In this document: piece after piece, positions 1 through 8,210 of the stretch | Layout: the number at the start of each line of letters is the position of its first letter | Numbering within the stretch: position 1 is the first letter of the stretch | Assembly (NCBI RefSeq): GCF_019024285.1 | Contig: NZ_WMKZ01000025.1 | Location: 1 to 64,000, forward strand | Reading direction: 5' to 3' | Source of the DNA: Alkalihalobacterium elongatum | GTDB lineage: Bacteria > Bacillota > Bacilli > Bacillales > Bacillaceae_F | DNA: 64,000 nt | The notes under the pieces: generated by a model | Databases searched by the model: none | What the model saw: only the letters and a program-made list of their open reading frames with translations | Told to the model about the DNA's origin: nothing | Position numbers and translations under genes: made by a program

Positions 1-77
1 CGTGTCCAAAGAAACGGACACTTTTGCTGGCCCTCCAGCGCTTGTCGCCGATAAGCAGGCCCCTTGCGCTTTTCTTT
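1..77. repeat. Right part of a Bacillaceae intergenic mosaic repeat, cut by the window edge
   Basis: The stretch holds an inverted pair (GTGTCC...GGACAC) followed by GGCCCTCCAGCGCTTGTCGC and a GCTTTTC end. The same modules recur in the same order at about 10879-10951 and 54983-55058. It carries no convincing gene. I infer an interspersed non-coding repeat of the kind common between Bacillus operons; its function is unknown. Confidence 0.75.
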
Positions 78-123
78 TATTACAGTGTATGATCAGTTTA
101 TTAATATGTTGAGGGTGATTGAT

Positions 124-435
124 TTGAGTCATGTAACTATAAGTATATACGGAGCCGAAGTAAAGTGTGCAAGCTGCGTCAATTTACCGACTTCGTTAGA
201 AACGAAGGAATGGTTAGAGGCTGCACTTGGACGCAAATATCCAGACGTAGCGTTGCAATTTAGATACGTTGATATTGAACAGGACGAAGTAGCAGAAGAC
301 GATCAACCATTCGTTGAAGCGATTCAAAATGAGGAATATTTTTACCCGCTTATCGTCATAGACGATGAAGTGGTTGCTGAAGGTAATCCTAAGCTAAAAG
401 TTATTTGTGAAAAAATAGAAGAGTTGATCAAGTAA
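124..435 (+). CDS. yuzD: YuzD family (DUF1462) small thioredoxin-like protein
   Basis: A 103-residue cytoplasmic protein with a CxxC pair (C15, C18) after a first beta strand (ISIYGAEVKCASC), a layout like a thioredoxin or glutaredoxin fold. I chose the TTG at 124 because GAGGGTGA lies 6 bases upstream and the YuzD family begins near this residue; the in-frame extension to 64 runs back into the repeat. The product is a conserved Bacillaceae protein of unknown function. Its neighbours are yutJ and yuzB as in B. subtilis, next to Fe-S and NADH-linked genes, so a redox role is an inference from context. Confidence 0.85.
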   Translation: MSHVTISIYGAEVKCASCVNLPTSLETKEWLEAALGRKYPDVALQFRYVDIEQDEVAEDDQPFVEAIQNEEYFYPLIVIDDEVVAEGNPKLKVICEKIEELIK

Positions 436-473
436 CCAGAAGAAGAGTGGTTTCAGGCTGACTGAAATGATGG

Positions 474-590
474 TTTGGATCATATTTTGCTCAGTTCGGA
501 TCATAAATGACTAGGTTTGGATCATAAATCCAAAATTCGGATCATAAATCTCAGTTTCGGATCATAAATGATCATATTTGGATCATAACT
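474..590. repeat. Six-copy GGATCATAAAT word array, period 20-21 bp
   Basis: The word GGATCATA begins at 478, 498, 519, 539, 559 and 580, so successive steps are 20, 21, 20, 20 and 21 bases. Words are usually preceded by TTC or TTT and followed by AAT; the rest of each unit varies. The array sits between yuzD and the terminator at 617-652. It is one of six phased arrays in this window; see the findings. Confidence 0.9.
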
Positions 591-616
591 CACGAATCCA
601 TACAAAATGGAGTAAC

Positions 617-652
617 AAAAAACCCCTTGGAGCACTACTCCGAGGGGTTTTG
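617..652. terminator. Bidirectional rho-independent terminator
   Basis: An 11-bp stem (ACCCCTTGGAG with CTCCGAGGGGT, one mismatch) is flanked by an A-run on the left and T-run on the right. It lies between the converging yuzD and tetR-yutJ genes, so it can serve both. Confidence 0.85.
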
Positions 653-679
653 CACAGCCGCTTTATAAACTTGATCAAA

Positions 680-2317
680 TCAACCTGAATGATACTTATA
701 CATCCAGAGTACGCCGCTTTTAAGTACACGTGGAACGCGGCCAAGTAAAGTGCGTTCACCCATTAGTCCGAAGCCATGTTTCTTACCAAGTGAGCCAAGA
801 ACACCTTTTAATTTAATCTTAGGAAGTGTTTCTGGGATCGCTTCACCGTTCCAGCGTTTTTTCAGCACCATGACAATTTGTTCGCCTTGACCTTCAGCAA
901 GCTGAGCACTAGGTGCGTGAGGTAAGCTTGCACAATCACCGACAACAAATACATTTTCATCATTTGGCAAGTGGTGGTGTGGAGTTAATTTTACTCGACC
1001 TTGCTCATCTTTTTCGGTTTTTAAGTTTCTTACGACTTCAACTGGTTGGATACCTGCTGTCCAAATGATCGCATCACAGTTGATGGGTTCGTTATGATTA
1101 TAGAGTATATTTTCTTCAACTGAAGTAATATTTGATTTATTGAAGACTTCGACACCGTGATCTTCAAACCAGTTTTGTACATACGTACTTAAACGACGCG
1201 GGAACATCGATAACACAATTTCTCCACGGTCAAATAACTTAATCGTTAAATCTGGGCGGCTTTCACGCAATTCACTAGCTAGCTCAACTCCGCTTAATCC
1301 TGCCCCAACAATCGAGACGACAGCGTTAGGACGGAGGTTGCTAATAGTTTCGTATGTTTTACGTGTCGCTTCCATACTTTGAATACTTAATGTGTGTTCT
1401 GGGGCACCGGGTACATTGTGGTACTTGTCTTCACAGCCTAATCCTATGATTAATGTATCGTATGAAAAAGCTTCATCATCTTGTAAGTCGATCAATTTAT
1501 TTTCTAAGTCGATATTTTCGACCGTAGCATATTTTATTTTTAATCGTTGGTCATCTGGGAAGTGGACACGAATATGATGGTCAGATTCGGTACCAGCAGC
1601 TAGTGCATAATATTCCGTTTTCAAACAATGATAAGGCATCCTATCAATTAAAGTGACTTCAATATTGTCAGGCAGGTCATTGGTTAGTAAGCGTTGTAAA
1701 ACTCTCATACCACCATAGCCGCCACCTAATACTACGAGTTTATGCATGTGATGATTTCCCCTTTTTTCTAATATTGCCTGTATACAAATGTTGATTAACT
1801 CCATCATTTGTTTCATTACTAGAACCTTCGGCTGTTTGTCGGCAAATTTAACGAGACCATATAAAAATTGACTATTAATTAAATGGCTCCATTGCTCCAC
1901 ACATATTAATTGCTTTACTTCGTTCGATTCAAGGGCTTGTATTAATAAGTTTTCCCAATATGTATGAATAGTCTGCTCCGATTGCATGGAATGAACCCAC
2001 ATTTTTACGGTTAATTCAGGATTACTGTCATAATCCGCTAGTAATTCGGCAAGGACCTTTTCAATTTTTACTAAAAGCGCTTTCTTTTTGAATGAAGTAT
2101 CATTGATTAAATGAGTTACAGCTACTAATCGTTCTTCAATTAACGTTTGTAATATCGATTCTTTAGTAGGAAAGTAATTAAAAAAAGTACCTTTTGCTAC
2201 TTCTGCAGCTTCCGTAATTTCTTTTACTGTTGTTGAGTCAAATCCGTTCTCACGAAAAAGAACAATTGCTGCGCTAACAATTCGTTCCTTTGTACGTTCT
2301 TTTTTATTTTTTTCCAT
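680..2317 (-). CDS. yutJ: TetR-type HTH regulator fused in frame to YutJ-like NADH dehydrogenase flavoprotein
   Basis: A single 545-codon reading frame. Residues 1-190 form a full-length TetR repressor: the HTH runs over residues 8-55 and ends in VAKGTFFNYFPTKESIL. Residues 191-545 are a pyridine nucleotide-disulphide oxidoreductase of the YutJ/type II NADH dehydrogenase class: FAD-binding GGGYGG just after residue 195, an NADH-binding VGAGLSG motif, and VVGDCAS near the FAD end. No stop separates the two parts. Inside the frame, AAAAAGGGG lies about 10 bases before the ATG at 1747-1745, so YutJ (355 aa) can also be made separately. Elsewhere YutJ is a stand-alone protein. Either the TetR stop codon was lost, or a redox-coupled regulator exists. 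The first start at 2317 has AAGGAG upstream. Confidence 0.9.
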   Translation of the reverse strand: MEKNKKERTKERIVSAAIVLFRENGFDSTTVKEITEAAEVAKGTFFNYFPTKESILQTLIEERLVAVTHLINDTSFKKKALLVKIEKVLAELLADYDSNPELTVKMWVHSMQSEQTIHTYWENLLIQALESNEVKQLICVEQWSHLINSQFLYGLVKFADKQPKVLVMKQMMELINICIQAILEKRGNHHMHKLVVLGGGYGGMRVLQRLLTNDLPDNIEVTLIDRMPYHCLKTEYYALAAGTESDHHIRVHFPDDQRLKIKYATVENIDLENKLIDLQDDEAFSYDTLIIGLGCEDKYHNVPGAPEHTLSIQSMEATRKTYETISNLRPNAVVSIVGAGLSGVELASELRESRPDLTIKLFDRGEIVLSMFPRRLSTYVQNWFEDHGVEVFNKSNITSVEENILYNHNEPINCDAIIWTAGIQPVEVVRNLKTEKDEQGRVKLTPHHHLPNDENVFVVGDCASLPHAPSAQLAEGQGEQIVMVLKKRWNGEAIPETLPKIKLKGVLGSLGKKHGFGLMGERTLLGRVPRVLKSGVLWMYKYHSG

Positions 2318-2335
2318 TTCAGTACTCCTTAAAAG

Positions 2336-2347
2336 TGACCGTGGTCA
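2336..2347. promoter_or_regulatory. Probable TetR operator (TGACC-N2-GGTCA)
   Basis: A perfect inverted repeat TGACCGTGGTCA starts 6 bases downstream of the tetR-yutJ -10 box, where a bound repressor would block transcription. Autoregulation is an inference from position and from TetR family habits. Confidence 0.6.
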
Positions 2348-2353
2348 GTTTGA

Positions 2354-2382
2354 ATTATAACAATTCCATGTCTAAATAACAA
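2354..2382 (-). promoter_or_regulatory. SigA-type promoter of tetR-yutJ
   Basis: On the minus strand TTGTTA (2382-2377) and TATAAT (2359-2354) are separated by exactly 17 bases. The start codon is at 2317. Confidence 0.7.
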
Positions 2383-2512
2383 CAAATTTGTGAAAAATTT
2401 AAGGTGTTTTAAAGATGAGTTTAGAGTAATTTATATGAAATCATGTTAAAATTGAATTATTGTACTAGAGAATGTAGCTTTATGAGCAGAGTGAGAAATA
2501 GAGGTGAAAACG

Positions 2513-2752
2513 GTGATAAAACCAATCATAGAATTCTGTCTTAGTAATTTAGCTAGTGGAAGTCAAAAGGCAAAAGAAGAACTAGAGAGAGATCCTAATC
2601 TTGATGTAATAGAATATGGGTGCTTAGGTCATTGTGGACAATGTGCTGTATCGCATTTTGCTCTCGTAAATGGTGAATTCGTATATGGTGAATCAACAGA
2701 AGAATTAGTAAACAACATCTATATATATATTGAAGAAAATCCAATGTTCTAA
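2513..2752 (+). CDS. yuzB: YuzB family (DUF1450) small cysteine-rich protein
   Basis: A 79-residue protein beginning [11 protein letters not shown] and ending YIEENPMF, both hallmarks of the YuzB family, with a central GCLGHCGQC cysteine cluster. The GTG at 2513 is preferred over the in-frame GTG at 2504, because AGAGGTGA sits about 5 bases before it and the family starts at this residue. Function is unknown; the cysteines suggest metal or redox chemistry. As in B. subtilis it lies beside yutJ. Confidence 0.88.
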   Translation: MIKPIIEFCLSNLASGSQKAKEELERDPNLDVIEYGCLGHCGQCAVSHFALVNGEFVYGESTEELVNNIYIYIEENPMF

Positions 2753-2909
2753 TAAATAAGCCAGCTCTTGTTTCATAGAGCAGGCTTATTTTATTTCTGT
2801 TTGAACATCCTATAGAAAAAGTTGTATAACACTAATTAATAAGCGCAATAGAAGCAATGACAATGTTTATAGAGTTAGATATACTTGATAAAAAAGGAGT
2901 TTTACGAAA

Positions 2910-3149
2910 GTGGATATAATTCCATTTGAAAATACATGGCCTTATGAAAAAGTGATGAAAGATATTTATTTTAGCGAATGTCCATATTGTGAGACAGAAA
3001 GCGTTCTAATCCACTTAAAAGAAAGAGACTTAGAAAGAGCGAAAGAAGGTATAAAAACAAGTGTTGTTATGCCATGCTGTCACCATAAAATGACAATCTT
3101 AGAAGCGGATGATGACTATTTTTGGACGGACGAAAAGCTTAGAAAGTGA
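2910..3149 (+). CDS. Small protein with CxxC and CCHH motifs, unknown function
   Basis: A 79-residue protein starting at GTG with AAAAGGAG upstream. It has CPYC at residues 24-27 and CCHH at 56-59, which together could bind one zinc ion. It has no signal peptide or membrane segment. It ends 10 bases before dapF begins, so the two are probably co-transcribed; no link to lysine or cell-wall synthesis can be shown from the sequence. I do not recognise a named family. Confidence 0.75.
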   Translation: MDIIPFENTWPYEKVMKDIYFSECPYCETESVLIHLKERDLERAKEGIKTSVVMPCCHHKMTILEADDDYFWTDEKLRK

Positions 3150-3159
3150 GGAAGTCAAG

Positions 3160-4008
3160 ATGAAATTTACGAAGATGCATGGACTGGGGAACAGTTATAT
3201 TTATGTTGATATGTTTCAAGAACAGCTCCAGGAAGAGGAACTACCGCAATTAGCCATTGAGGTTGCTGATAAAAATAAAGGGATCGGCTCCGACGGGATG
3301 ATACTCGTATGTCCGTCTGATGTGGCACCAGTCAAGATGCGTGTCTTTAATAATGACGGGTCTGAAGCTAAAAACTGTGGTAACGGACTACGATGTGTAG
3401 CTAAGTTTGCTTATGAAAAAGGATATGTTACCAATCCAATCTTTAAAATTGAAACATTGGGGGGATTAGTAGAAGCTACTGTTCACTTGGCTGATGGTCA
3501 AGTGGAGGAAGTCACAGTAAATATGGGGCAGCCTCGGTTAATGCGTAAAGATTTACCGATGATAGGGGAGCCTGATGAGCGAGTAATTGCAGAACCGATT
3601 GAGCGGGACGGACATTCTTTAGAGCTGACAGCTGTTTCTATGGGGAACCCGCATGCTGTATTTTTTGTAGATAAAATTAGTGATGCGCCTGTGGAAACAT
3701 TAGGTCCTGTTCTTGAAAAAGATGAAATCTTTCCCGAGTGGGTAAATGTTGAATTTGTCCAAGCAGTTAACGCAAATGAACTCCATTTTAGAGTGTGGGA
3801 AAGAGGCTCTGGCATTACACAAGCGTGTGGAACAGGTGCATGTGCTGCAGTGGTAGCGGCTGTCTTAAATGAAAAAGTGAACAAAGGTGAAGAAGTCATT
3901 GTTCATCTACTCGGTGGCGACCTAAAAATCACTTGGACACATGACGGCGATGTCCTGATGACTGGAGCAGCAGAAACCATTTGTACAGGTGAATATATCC
4001 GTAAATAG
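3160..4008 (+). CDS. dapF: Diaminopimelate epimerase
   Basis: DapF converts LL- to meso-diaminopimelate, the direct precursor of lysine and of the DAP in peptidoglycan. The 282-residue length is normal. The two catalytic cysteines are C73 in KNCGNGLRC and C223 in QACGTGACA. The start is ATG 3160, which has GAGGAAG upstream and gives the family N-terminus [11 protein letters not shown]; an in-frame extension to 3109 overlaps the previous gene and is discarded. A terminator follows at once. Confidence 0.97.
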   Translation: MKFTKMHGLGNSYIYVDMFQEQLQEEELPQLAIEVADKNKGIGSDGMILVCPSDVAPVKMRVFNNDGSEAKNCGNGLRCVAKFAYEKGYVTNPIFKIETLGGLVEATVHLADGQVEEVTVNMGQPRLMRKDLPMIGEPDERVIAEPIERDGHSLELTAVSMGNPHAVFFVDKISDAPVETLGPVLEKDEIFPEWVNVEFVQAVNANELHFRVWERGSGITQACGTGACAAVVAAVLNEKVNKGEEVIVHLLGGDLKITWTHDGDVLMTGAAETICTGEYIRK

Positions 4009-4034
4009 CAGGGGGCATAGCCCTCTGTTTTTTT
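4009..4034 (+). terminator. Terminator of dapF
   Basis: CAGGGGG pairs with CCCTCTG (one G-T pair) across a short loop and is followed by seven T residues, directly after the dapF stop codon. Confidence 0.85.
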
Positions 4035-4093
4035 GTATTTGTGGAGAGCGAGAGCAATGCTGATCGCGAGCCTAGAAGATTACAGAAAGTACC

Positions 4094-4302
4094 GAATGAA
4101 GCCCGAGAGCATTGGAAAAGAGAGATGTCGGTCACTAAAGAGACGGAATGAAGCCCGAGGGGGAGGGAAAAGAGAGATGTCGGTCACTAAAGAGCCCGAA
4201 TGAAGCCCGAGGGGGAGGGAAAAGAGAGATGTCGGTCACTAAAGAGCCTGAATGAAGCCCGAGAGCGTAGGAAAAGAGAGGTGCCAGTCACCAAAGAGTC
4301 GC
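4094..4302. repeat. Four tandem copies of a 52-bp unit
   Basis: GAATGAAGCCCGAG begins at 4094, 4146, 4198 and 4250, exactly 52 bases apart; each unit ends in a TCGGTCACTAAAGAG-like block. The two middle units are nearly identical, and the outer ones have drifted. A degenerate part copy precedes it. Short open frames here are by-products of the repeat. The unit is a relative of the array at 23990-24180. Confidence 0.92.
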
Positions 4303-4344
4303 CGAGAGCCCTCCAAGAAGCAAAAAAACCAAAATGAAAACGTA

Positions 4345-4380
4345 ACAAAAAACACCAGGAGTTTGATCTCCTGGTGTTTC
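4345..4380 (-). terminator. Terminator of mqnE
   Basis: A perfect 12-bp stem (AAACACCAGGAG with CTCCTGGTGTTT) is followed on the minus strand by a T-run. It lies about 60 bases past the mqnE stop codon. Confidence 0.85.
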
Positions 4381-4438
4381 TCAAATTTTACGTTACAAGC
4401 TTGTCCACAACCGTCTAATGTATTAAATAAACATTTAA

Positions 4439-5533
4439 TTAATATTCTTTGATGATGTTATAGAACGTGTCTCTTTCAACTGGAGTTTTTCCAGCTGTTT
4501 TAATAATGTGGATTAACTCATCGCGAGTGATACCTGAAGAAGTTAACGCGCCAACCGCATGAGAAATACGTTCTTCGATTAATGTACCGTGAATATCATC
4601 CGATCCGAACGTTAACGCCATTTGTGTTAACTGCACACCGATATTGATCCAATACGCTTTAATGTGATCAAAGTTATCTAACATTAACCGGCTAATCGCA
4701 ACGGTTCTCATGTCATCGAAAGCTGTTGTTCTTCGTTTTAGACCTGCATTAACCGAGCGAGGTTGCATCGCAAGTGGAATAAATACCATATAACCATTCG
4801 TGCGATCTTGAAGCTGACGAAGACGATCCATATGAATTAAGCGCTCTTCATACGATTCAATCGATCCGTAAAGCATTGTCGCATGTGTTTTTAGGCCAAG
4901 TCCGTGTGCAATTTCATGAGCTTCTAACCATTGATCTGTTGATGCTTTGTCAGGACTCATTTTCAAACGGTAGCGTTCTGTTAAGATTTCAGCTCCACCA
5001 CCAGGCATTGTATCTAGACCTGCTTTAATTAACTCCTCTAGAACTTCTTTCATAGAAATTCCAGCAATTCTAGAGAAAAACTCAATTTCAGCACCAGTAT
5101 AAGCTTTTACAGTAGCTTGTGGATAGTGTTTTTTCAATGTACGAATAGTATCTAAATAGTAGTCGAATGGAACCTCATGATTATGCCCACCGACGATGTG
5201 GAACTCGCGAATATTATCGTTCCAGCGATCACCTACGTATTTTAATAAAGCTTCTTCGTCCATTGTATATGCACCCTCTTCACCTGGCTTTCGCTTAAAG
5301 CCACAGAAACCACAGTTTGCTTCACAAACGTTGGTAGGGTTAATATACATGTTTTCGATGAAGTAGACTTTATTTCCATTCTTTTTTTGGTTAACTTCGT
5401 TTGCTAACTGCGCAACTGAAAGTAAATCAGGTGTATCATATAAATATAGACCGTCTTCAATTGTAAGACGTTCCCCGTTTCGTACTTTGTCTGCAATTTC
5501 CTGCATCCGTTGATCGAGAATAAGAGTAGACAT
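4439..5533 (-). CDS. mqnE: Aminofutalosine synthase (radical SAM), futalosine menaquinone pathway
   Basis: The 364-residue protein has the radical-SAM cysteines C70, C74 and C77 (CEANCGFC) that bind the 4Fe-4S cluster. It also has the family signatures IVGGHNHEVPFDYYLD, KAYTGAEIEFF and MPGGGAEI. MqnE joins S-adenosylmethionine to the enolpyruvyl-benzoate precursor, giving aminofutalosine, an early step of the alternative menaquinone route. MqnC is the nearest alternative, but the motifs fit MqnE better. The gene stands alone with GAGGTAATTAA before the ATG and its own terminator. No other mqn gene is in the window, so the rest of the pathway must lie elsewhere. Confidence 0.88.
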   Translation of the reverse strand: MSTLILDQRMQEIADKVRNGERLTIEDGLYLYDTPDLLSVAQLANEVNQKKNGNKVYFIENMYINPTNVCEANCGFCGFKRKPGEEGAYTMDEEALLKYVGDRWNDNIREFHIVGGHNHEVPFDYYLDTIRTLKKHYPQATVKAYTGAEIEFFSRIAGISMKEVLEELIKAGLDTMPGGGAEILTERYRLKMSPDKASTDQWLEAHEIAHGLGLKTHATMLYGSIESYEERLIHMDRLRQLQDRTNGYMVFIPLAMQPRSVNAGLKRRTTAFDDMRTVAISRLMLDNFDHIKAYWINIGVQLTQMALTFGSDDIHGTLIEERISHAVGALTSSGITRDELIHIIKTAGKTPVERDTFYNIIKEY

Positions 5534-6068
5534 TTAATTACCTCTTTCCATAGTTTTATTACCGCTAAGATGTATTGAAAAAACAATAGAGATATATACA
5601 TACCGCTTTAAGATAATGATAAAAAAACCTGCAATAATTCTGATATTTTATAATCATTGCTATTGTACCACCGATATCATTATCTCCCAAGTTATGCGTA
5701 ACATTTTCTAAGTCACATAAAAAAATATAGTAATGTCCTTGAATTATAAGAGCTGTTACAGAACGTTGTTAATTTTATTATCCTTTAAAAAACAGCCTAG
5801 TAAATGAAACGATTGCTCTTCTATTATACTATCAGAAAAAAATATGAAAAAGAAAGAGAGAAGAACTGTAAAAAACTAGATTATTATGTTTAACATTTTC
5901 TAAATAGGGGTAAACCGTAAATAACAGGGCAAAAAATAAGCCTATTTTTAAAAAATCTGTGACTTTTTCAATTTATTTTGTAAATAATAGGGCAATTTGG
6001 TAAAATGATAGTAATAGTTTGTCCTTTAAAAAAAAGAAAAAATGGGACTAATGATAGGGGTGAGTGGT
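5534..6068. other. AT-rich spacer with two pairs of direct repeats and a promoter
   Basis: No gene is visible. TAACATTTTCTAA occurs at 5699-5711 and 5891-5903. GTAAATAACAGGGCAA at 5917-5932 recurs with one change at 5980-5995, where it overlaps the promoter of the Spo0E-like gene. Confidence 0.6.
5978..6006 (+). promoter_or_regulatory. SigA-type promoter of the Spo0E-like gene
   Basis: TTGTAA (5978-5983) and TAAAAT (6001-6006) are separated by 17 bases, upstream of the start at 6069. One copy of the 16-bp direct repeat overlaps the -35 box and spacer, a possible regulator site. Confidence 0.55.
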
Positions 6069-6254
6069 TTGGAGAGAATTAGTTGTGAAGAGTGTTTATC
6101 AACAATTGAACTTTTAAGAGAAAAAATGGTATCAACTGCTCTGCTATATGGATTTAACCACCCTCTCGTGCTTGAGTACAGCCAAAAAATAGATGAGGAA
6201 CATAATCAAATTCTAACTAAGCAAAAAAAACAATTAATTTTTCAATCTAAGTAA
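6069..6254 (+). CDS. Spo0E-like sporulation regulatory protein (aspartyl-phosphate phosphatase)
   Basis: A 61-residue all-helical protein matching the Spo0E family: two helices, the second carrying the S-Q-K-I-D motif (HPLVLEYSQKIDEEH) whose aspartate sits in the phosphatase active site. Spo0E proteins dephosphorylate Spo0A~P and so delay sporulation; which response regulator this copy acts on is unknown. The TTG at 6069 is chosen because AGGGGTGAG lies just upstream; the ATG at 6042 has no clear ribosome binding site. Confidence 0.8.
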   Translation: MERISCEECLSTIELLREKMVSTALLYGFNHPLVLEYSQKIDEEHNQILTKQKKQLIFQSK

Positions 6255-6324
6255 AAGAAATTCTCCTTCCTTGAGAACAATATGCATAGGTAGTAAAATA
6301 AGATGTAGTAGAGGAGGGATTTTA

Positions 6325-6678
6325 ATGTTAACGATAACAGAGTCAGCGATTGCTCGTATCAAAGAAATGTTAAAGGAAGAAGAAGAGCAAGGCTTAAAGC
6401 TTCGAATTGGTGTTAAGGGTGGCGGCTGTAGTGGTCTTTCATACGGCATGGGCTTTGATAAAGAAAAGCAAGAAGATGACAAGAAATTAAACTATGATGG
6501 ATTAGAAGTAGTTGTTGACGCAGAAAGCGCACCTGTCTTAGATGGTGTCGTTATTGATTATAAACAAAACATGATGGGTGGAGGATTTACGATCGAAAAT
6601 CCAAATGCGATCGCATCATGTGGCTGTGGTTCTTCGTTTAGAACAGCAGAGAATGCTGGTAAGCCTGAAGAGTGTTAA
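6325..6678 (+). CDS. yutM: A-type Fe-S cluster carrier, HesB/IscA/ErpA family
   Basis: The 117-residue protein has the three conserved cysteines of the family: C35 in GGGCSG, and C99 and C101 in the CGCGSSF tail. These proteins hold and pass on Fe-S clusters to apo-enzymes in the cytoplasm. The start at ATG 6325 has GAGGAGGG upstream and gives the usual N-terminus (MLTITESA). In B. subtilis the homologue yutM lies in the same yut cluster. Confidence 0.93.
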   Translation: MLTITESAIARIKEMLKEEEEQGLKLRIGVKGGGCSGLSYGMGFDKEKQEDDKKLNYDGLEVVVDAESAPVLDGVVIDYKQNMMGGGFTIENPNAIASCGCGSSFRTAENAGKPEEC

Positions 6679-6696
6679 AAACTAAAATTAATGGAT

Positions 6697-6735
6697 AAAA
6701 CCTTTTTAATGATTTTTCGTTAGAAAGGTTTTTTA
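6697..6735 (+). terminator. Terminator of yutM
   Basis: AAAACCTTT and AAAGGTTTT form the stem, followed by a T-rich tail. Confidence 0.75.
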
Positions 6736-6843
6736 TTTTTTATAGGTCTATTAATGTTTGGTACTGTAACTCATTTTTTCACTAAAAGGTTTAATTTCAT
6801 TTAAATAACCGCCTCCATGTTGGAAGCGGTCGAAATCTTTTTA

Positions 6844-7143
6844 TCAATTATTTGCCTCGACTTTAATAGCACGCTTGTCTTTACTAGGTCCCATATGTAG
6901 CATGTAATGAATAGGGTGTAAACCATGTGTATCAAATGCGTTTTCTCCGTGGGTATTATAATGTGGGTTATTAAAAATTTTACCGTTTGTTAAATCAGTA
7001 CCGTGGAATGGTTCCTCTTTAATAATTACTTCCTTTCCTCCAGGAGTAATAATTTTGTGCTCATGCGCTCCAACTGTACTTGCTGCACCTAGTATAAACG
7101 TAGCAGCTAATGCCAAACTAATCCCTTTTTTAAAAGTTTTCAC
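6844..7143 (-). CDS. Small secreted protein, unknown function
   Basis: A 99-residue protein with a typical signal peptide (KTFKKG, then a hydrophobic stretch ending GAASTVGAHE, probable cleavage at AHE or nearby). The mature part is rich in His, Asn and Gly (HEHKIITPGG, NNPHYNTHGEN, HGLHPIHYMLHMG). The GTG at 7143 is favoured over the TTG at 7152 because AAGGAG lies upstream of it and the TTG falls almost on that site. The histidines could bind a metal at the cell surface; that is only a guess. I do not recognise a family. Confidence 0.7.
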   Translation of the reverse strand: MKTFKKGISLALAATFILGAASTVGAHEHKIITPGGKEVIIKEEPFHGTDLTNGKIFNNPHYNTHGENAFDTHGLHPIHYMLHMGPSKDKRAIKVEANN

Positions 7144-7359
7144 TATAAACAACTCCTTAACAGTAAATTTTACGCGTTATGTACTTCTATAGAAAGGTAA
7201 TAATTCCTTCCAGTTTCCATAAATGATTATAATCTTATTGGAAAAGGTTGTTATTTATTAAGAGAAATTATGGACAGTTAACCTAGCTTATGATAAAAGC
7301 ATATAGCATTCATACAATCAAAAAAAGCGCTAACCATAGCTGGTTGCGCCGATGTTTTA

Positions 7360-7566
7360 CTATTTACTAATGCTACGGATCGAGCGAATGCTATAAAAAG
7401 GAATAAAGAAAGCCAAGAAATTATAGTTATTTTCACGTTTGTATGTTTCTGTTGTTTCGAAAACATCGATATCATCAATAACATCAATGTTATCAATTTC
7501 ACCCCTCTGTGTGTATTCAACTACACGAATATCATCAATATCGTTCCAATGATCTTTATCATACAT
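7360..7566 (-). CDS. Small acidic orphan protein
   Basis: A 68-residue frame beginning ATG TAT GAT behind a strong AGGAGGGTGA site. The first half is rich in Asp and Ile with DIDD-type repeats, the second half is more hydrophobic and ends in RSIRSISK. A competing frame at 7278-7520 on the same strand overlaps it, but its start is weaker. No known family; the case for a gene rests on the ribosome binding site. Confidence 0.5.
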   Translation of the reverse strand: MYDKDHWNDIDDIRVVEYTQRGEIDNIDVIDDIDVFETTETYKRENNYNFLAFFIPFYSIRSIRSISK

Positions 7567-7931
7567 AATAATCACCCTCCTAAAGGATATTTATGCAGGA
7601 ATTTTCAGAAAATTATACAAAGTTCAATTTTATTTACAAAATATTTGCAAAAGTAAAAAAACAACAATCCTTGGAAAACATCATTGCAAAATAAATCACC
7701 TAAGGAATGGTGTAAATACAGCGTGAACAAAACTTATTCAACAATTGGCTATATTTAGTTAACATCAAGTCACAGTGCCAGAACCATTAACGAAAAGTTA
7801 TCTAAAGTTGGGACACAAAGGTTTATTTATCAAAGTAAAGTAGTGTTGGATGAAATTGGATAGTGAACAAAAGTATAAAATTTGCTTAACGACATATGTT
7901 ATACATACATTATACAAAGGAGGAATTAATC
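7567..7931. other. Spacer before the SASP gene
   Basis: AT-rich, with no gene. A forespore (SigG) promoter is expected before the SASP gene, but I could not pick a convincing -35/-10 pair; CATTATA at 7908-7914 is only a weak -10 candidate. Confidence 0.5.
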
Positions 7932-8138
7932 ATGGCAAACAACAACAATTCAAATCAATTAGTAGTTCCTGGAGTACAGCAAGCGCTTGACCAAATGAAG
8001 TATGAAATTGCATCAGAATTTGGTGTTCAATTAGGTCCAGACGCTACGGCACGTGCAAACGGGTCAGTAGGGGGAGAAATTACTAAGAGACTTGTTCAAA
8101 TGGCAGAGCAGCAACTAAATGGCGGCTTTACAAAATAA
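7932..8138 (+). CDS. ssp: Small acid-soluble spore protein, alpha/beta type
   Basis: The 68-residue protein matches the alpha/beta SASP family: the [10 protein letters not shown] germination-protease site around residues 20-30 and the second conserved block [19 protein letters not shown]. SASPs coat spore DNA in the core, giving UV resistance, and are degraded at germination. The ATG at 7932 has AAAGGAGG upstream; the longer frame to 7896 lacks support. It is a single gene with its own terminator, as usual. Confidence 0.96.
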   Translation: MANNNNSNQLVVPGVQQALDQMKYEIASEFGVQLGPDATARANGSVGGEITKRLVQMAEQQLNGGFTK

Positions 8139-8175
8139 AAATACCCAAACCACACCTCCACTATGTTGATATAAA

Positions 8176-8210
8176 AAGGCTGAAGCAAATTCAGCCTTCT
8201 TGGTATTTTA
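8176..8210 (+). terminator. Terminator of the SASP gene
   Basis: AAGGCTGAA and TTCAGCCTT form a perfect 9-bp stem, followed by a T-rich stretch. Confidence 0.8.

Noticed and set aside
7278-7520. 80-residue minus-strand frame overlapping the small acidic gene
   Set aside because: It starts inside the other frame, which has a better ribosome site; its translation is not protein-like in composition.
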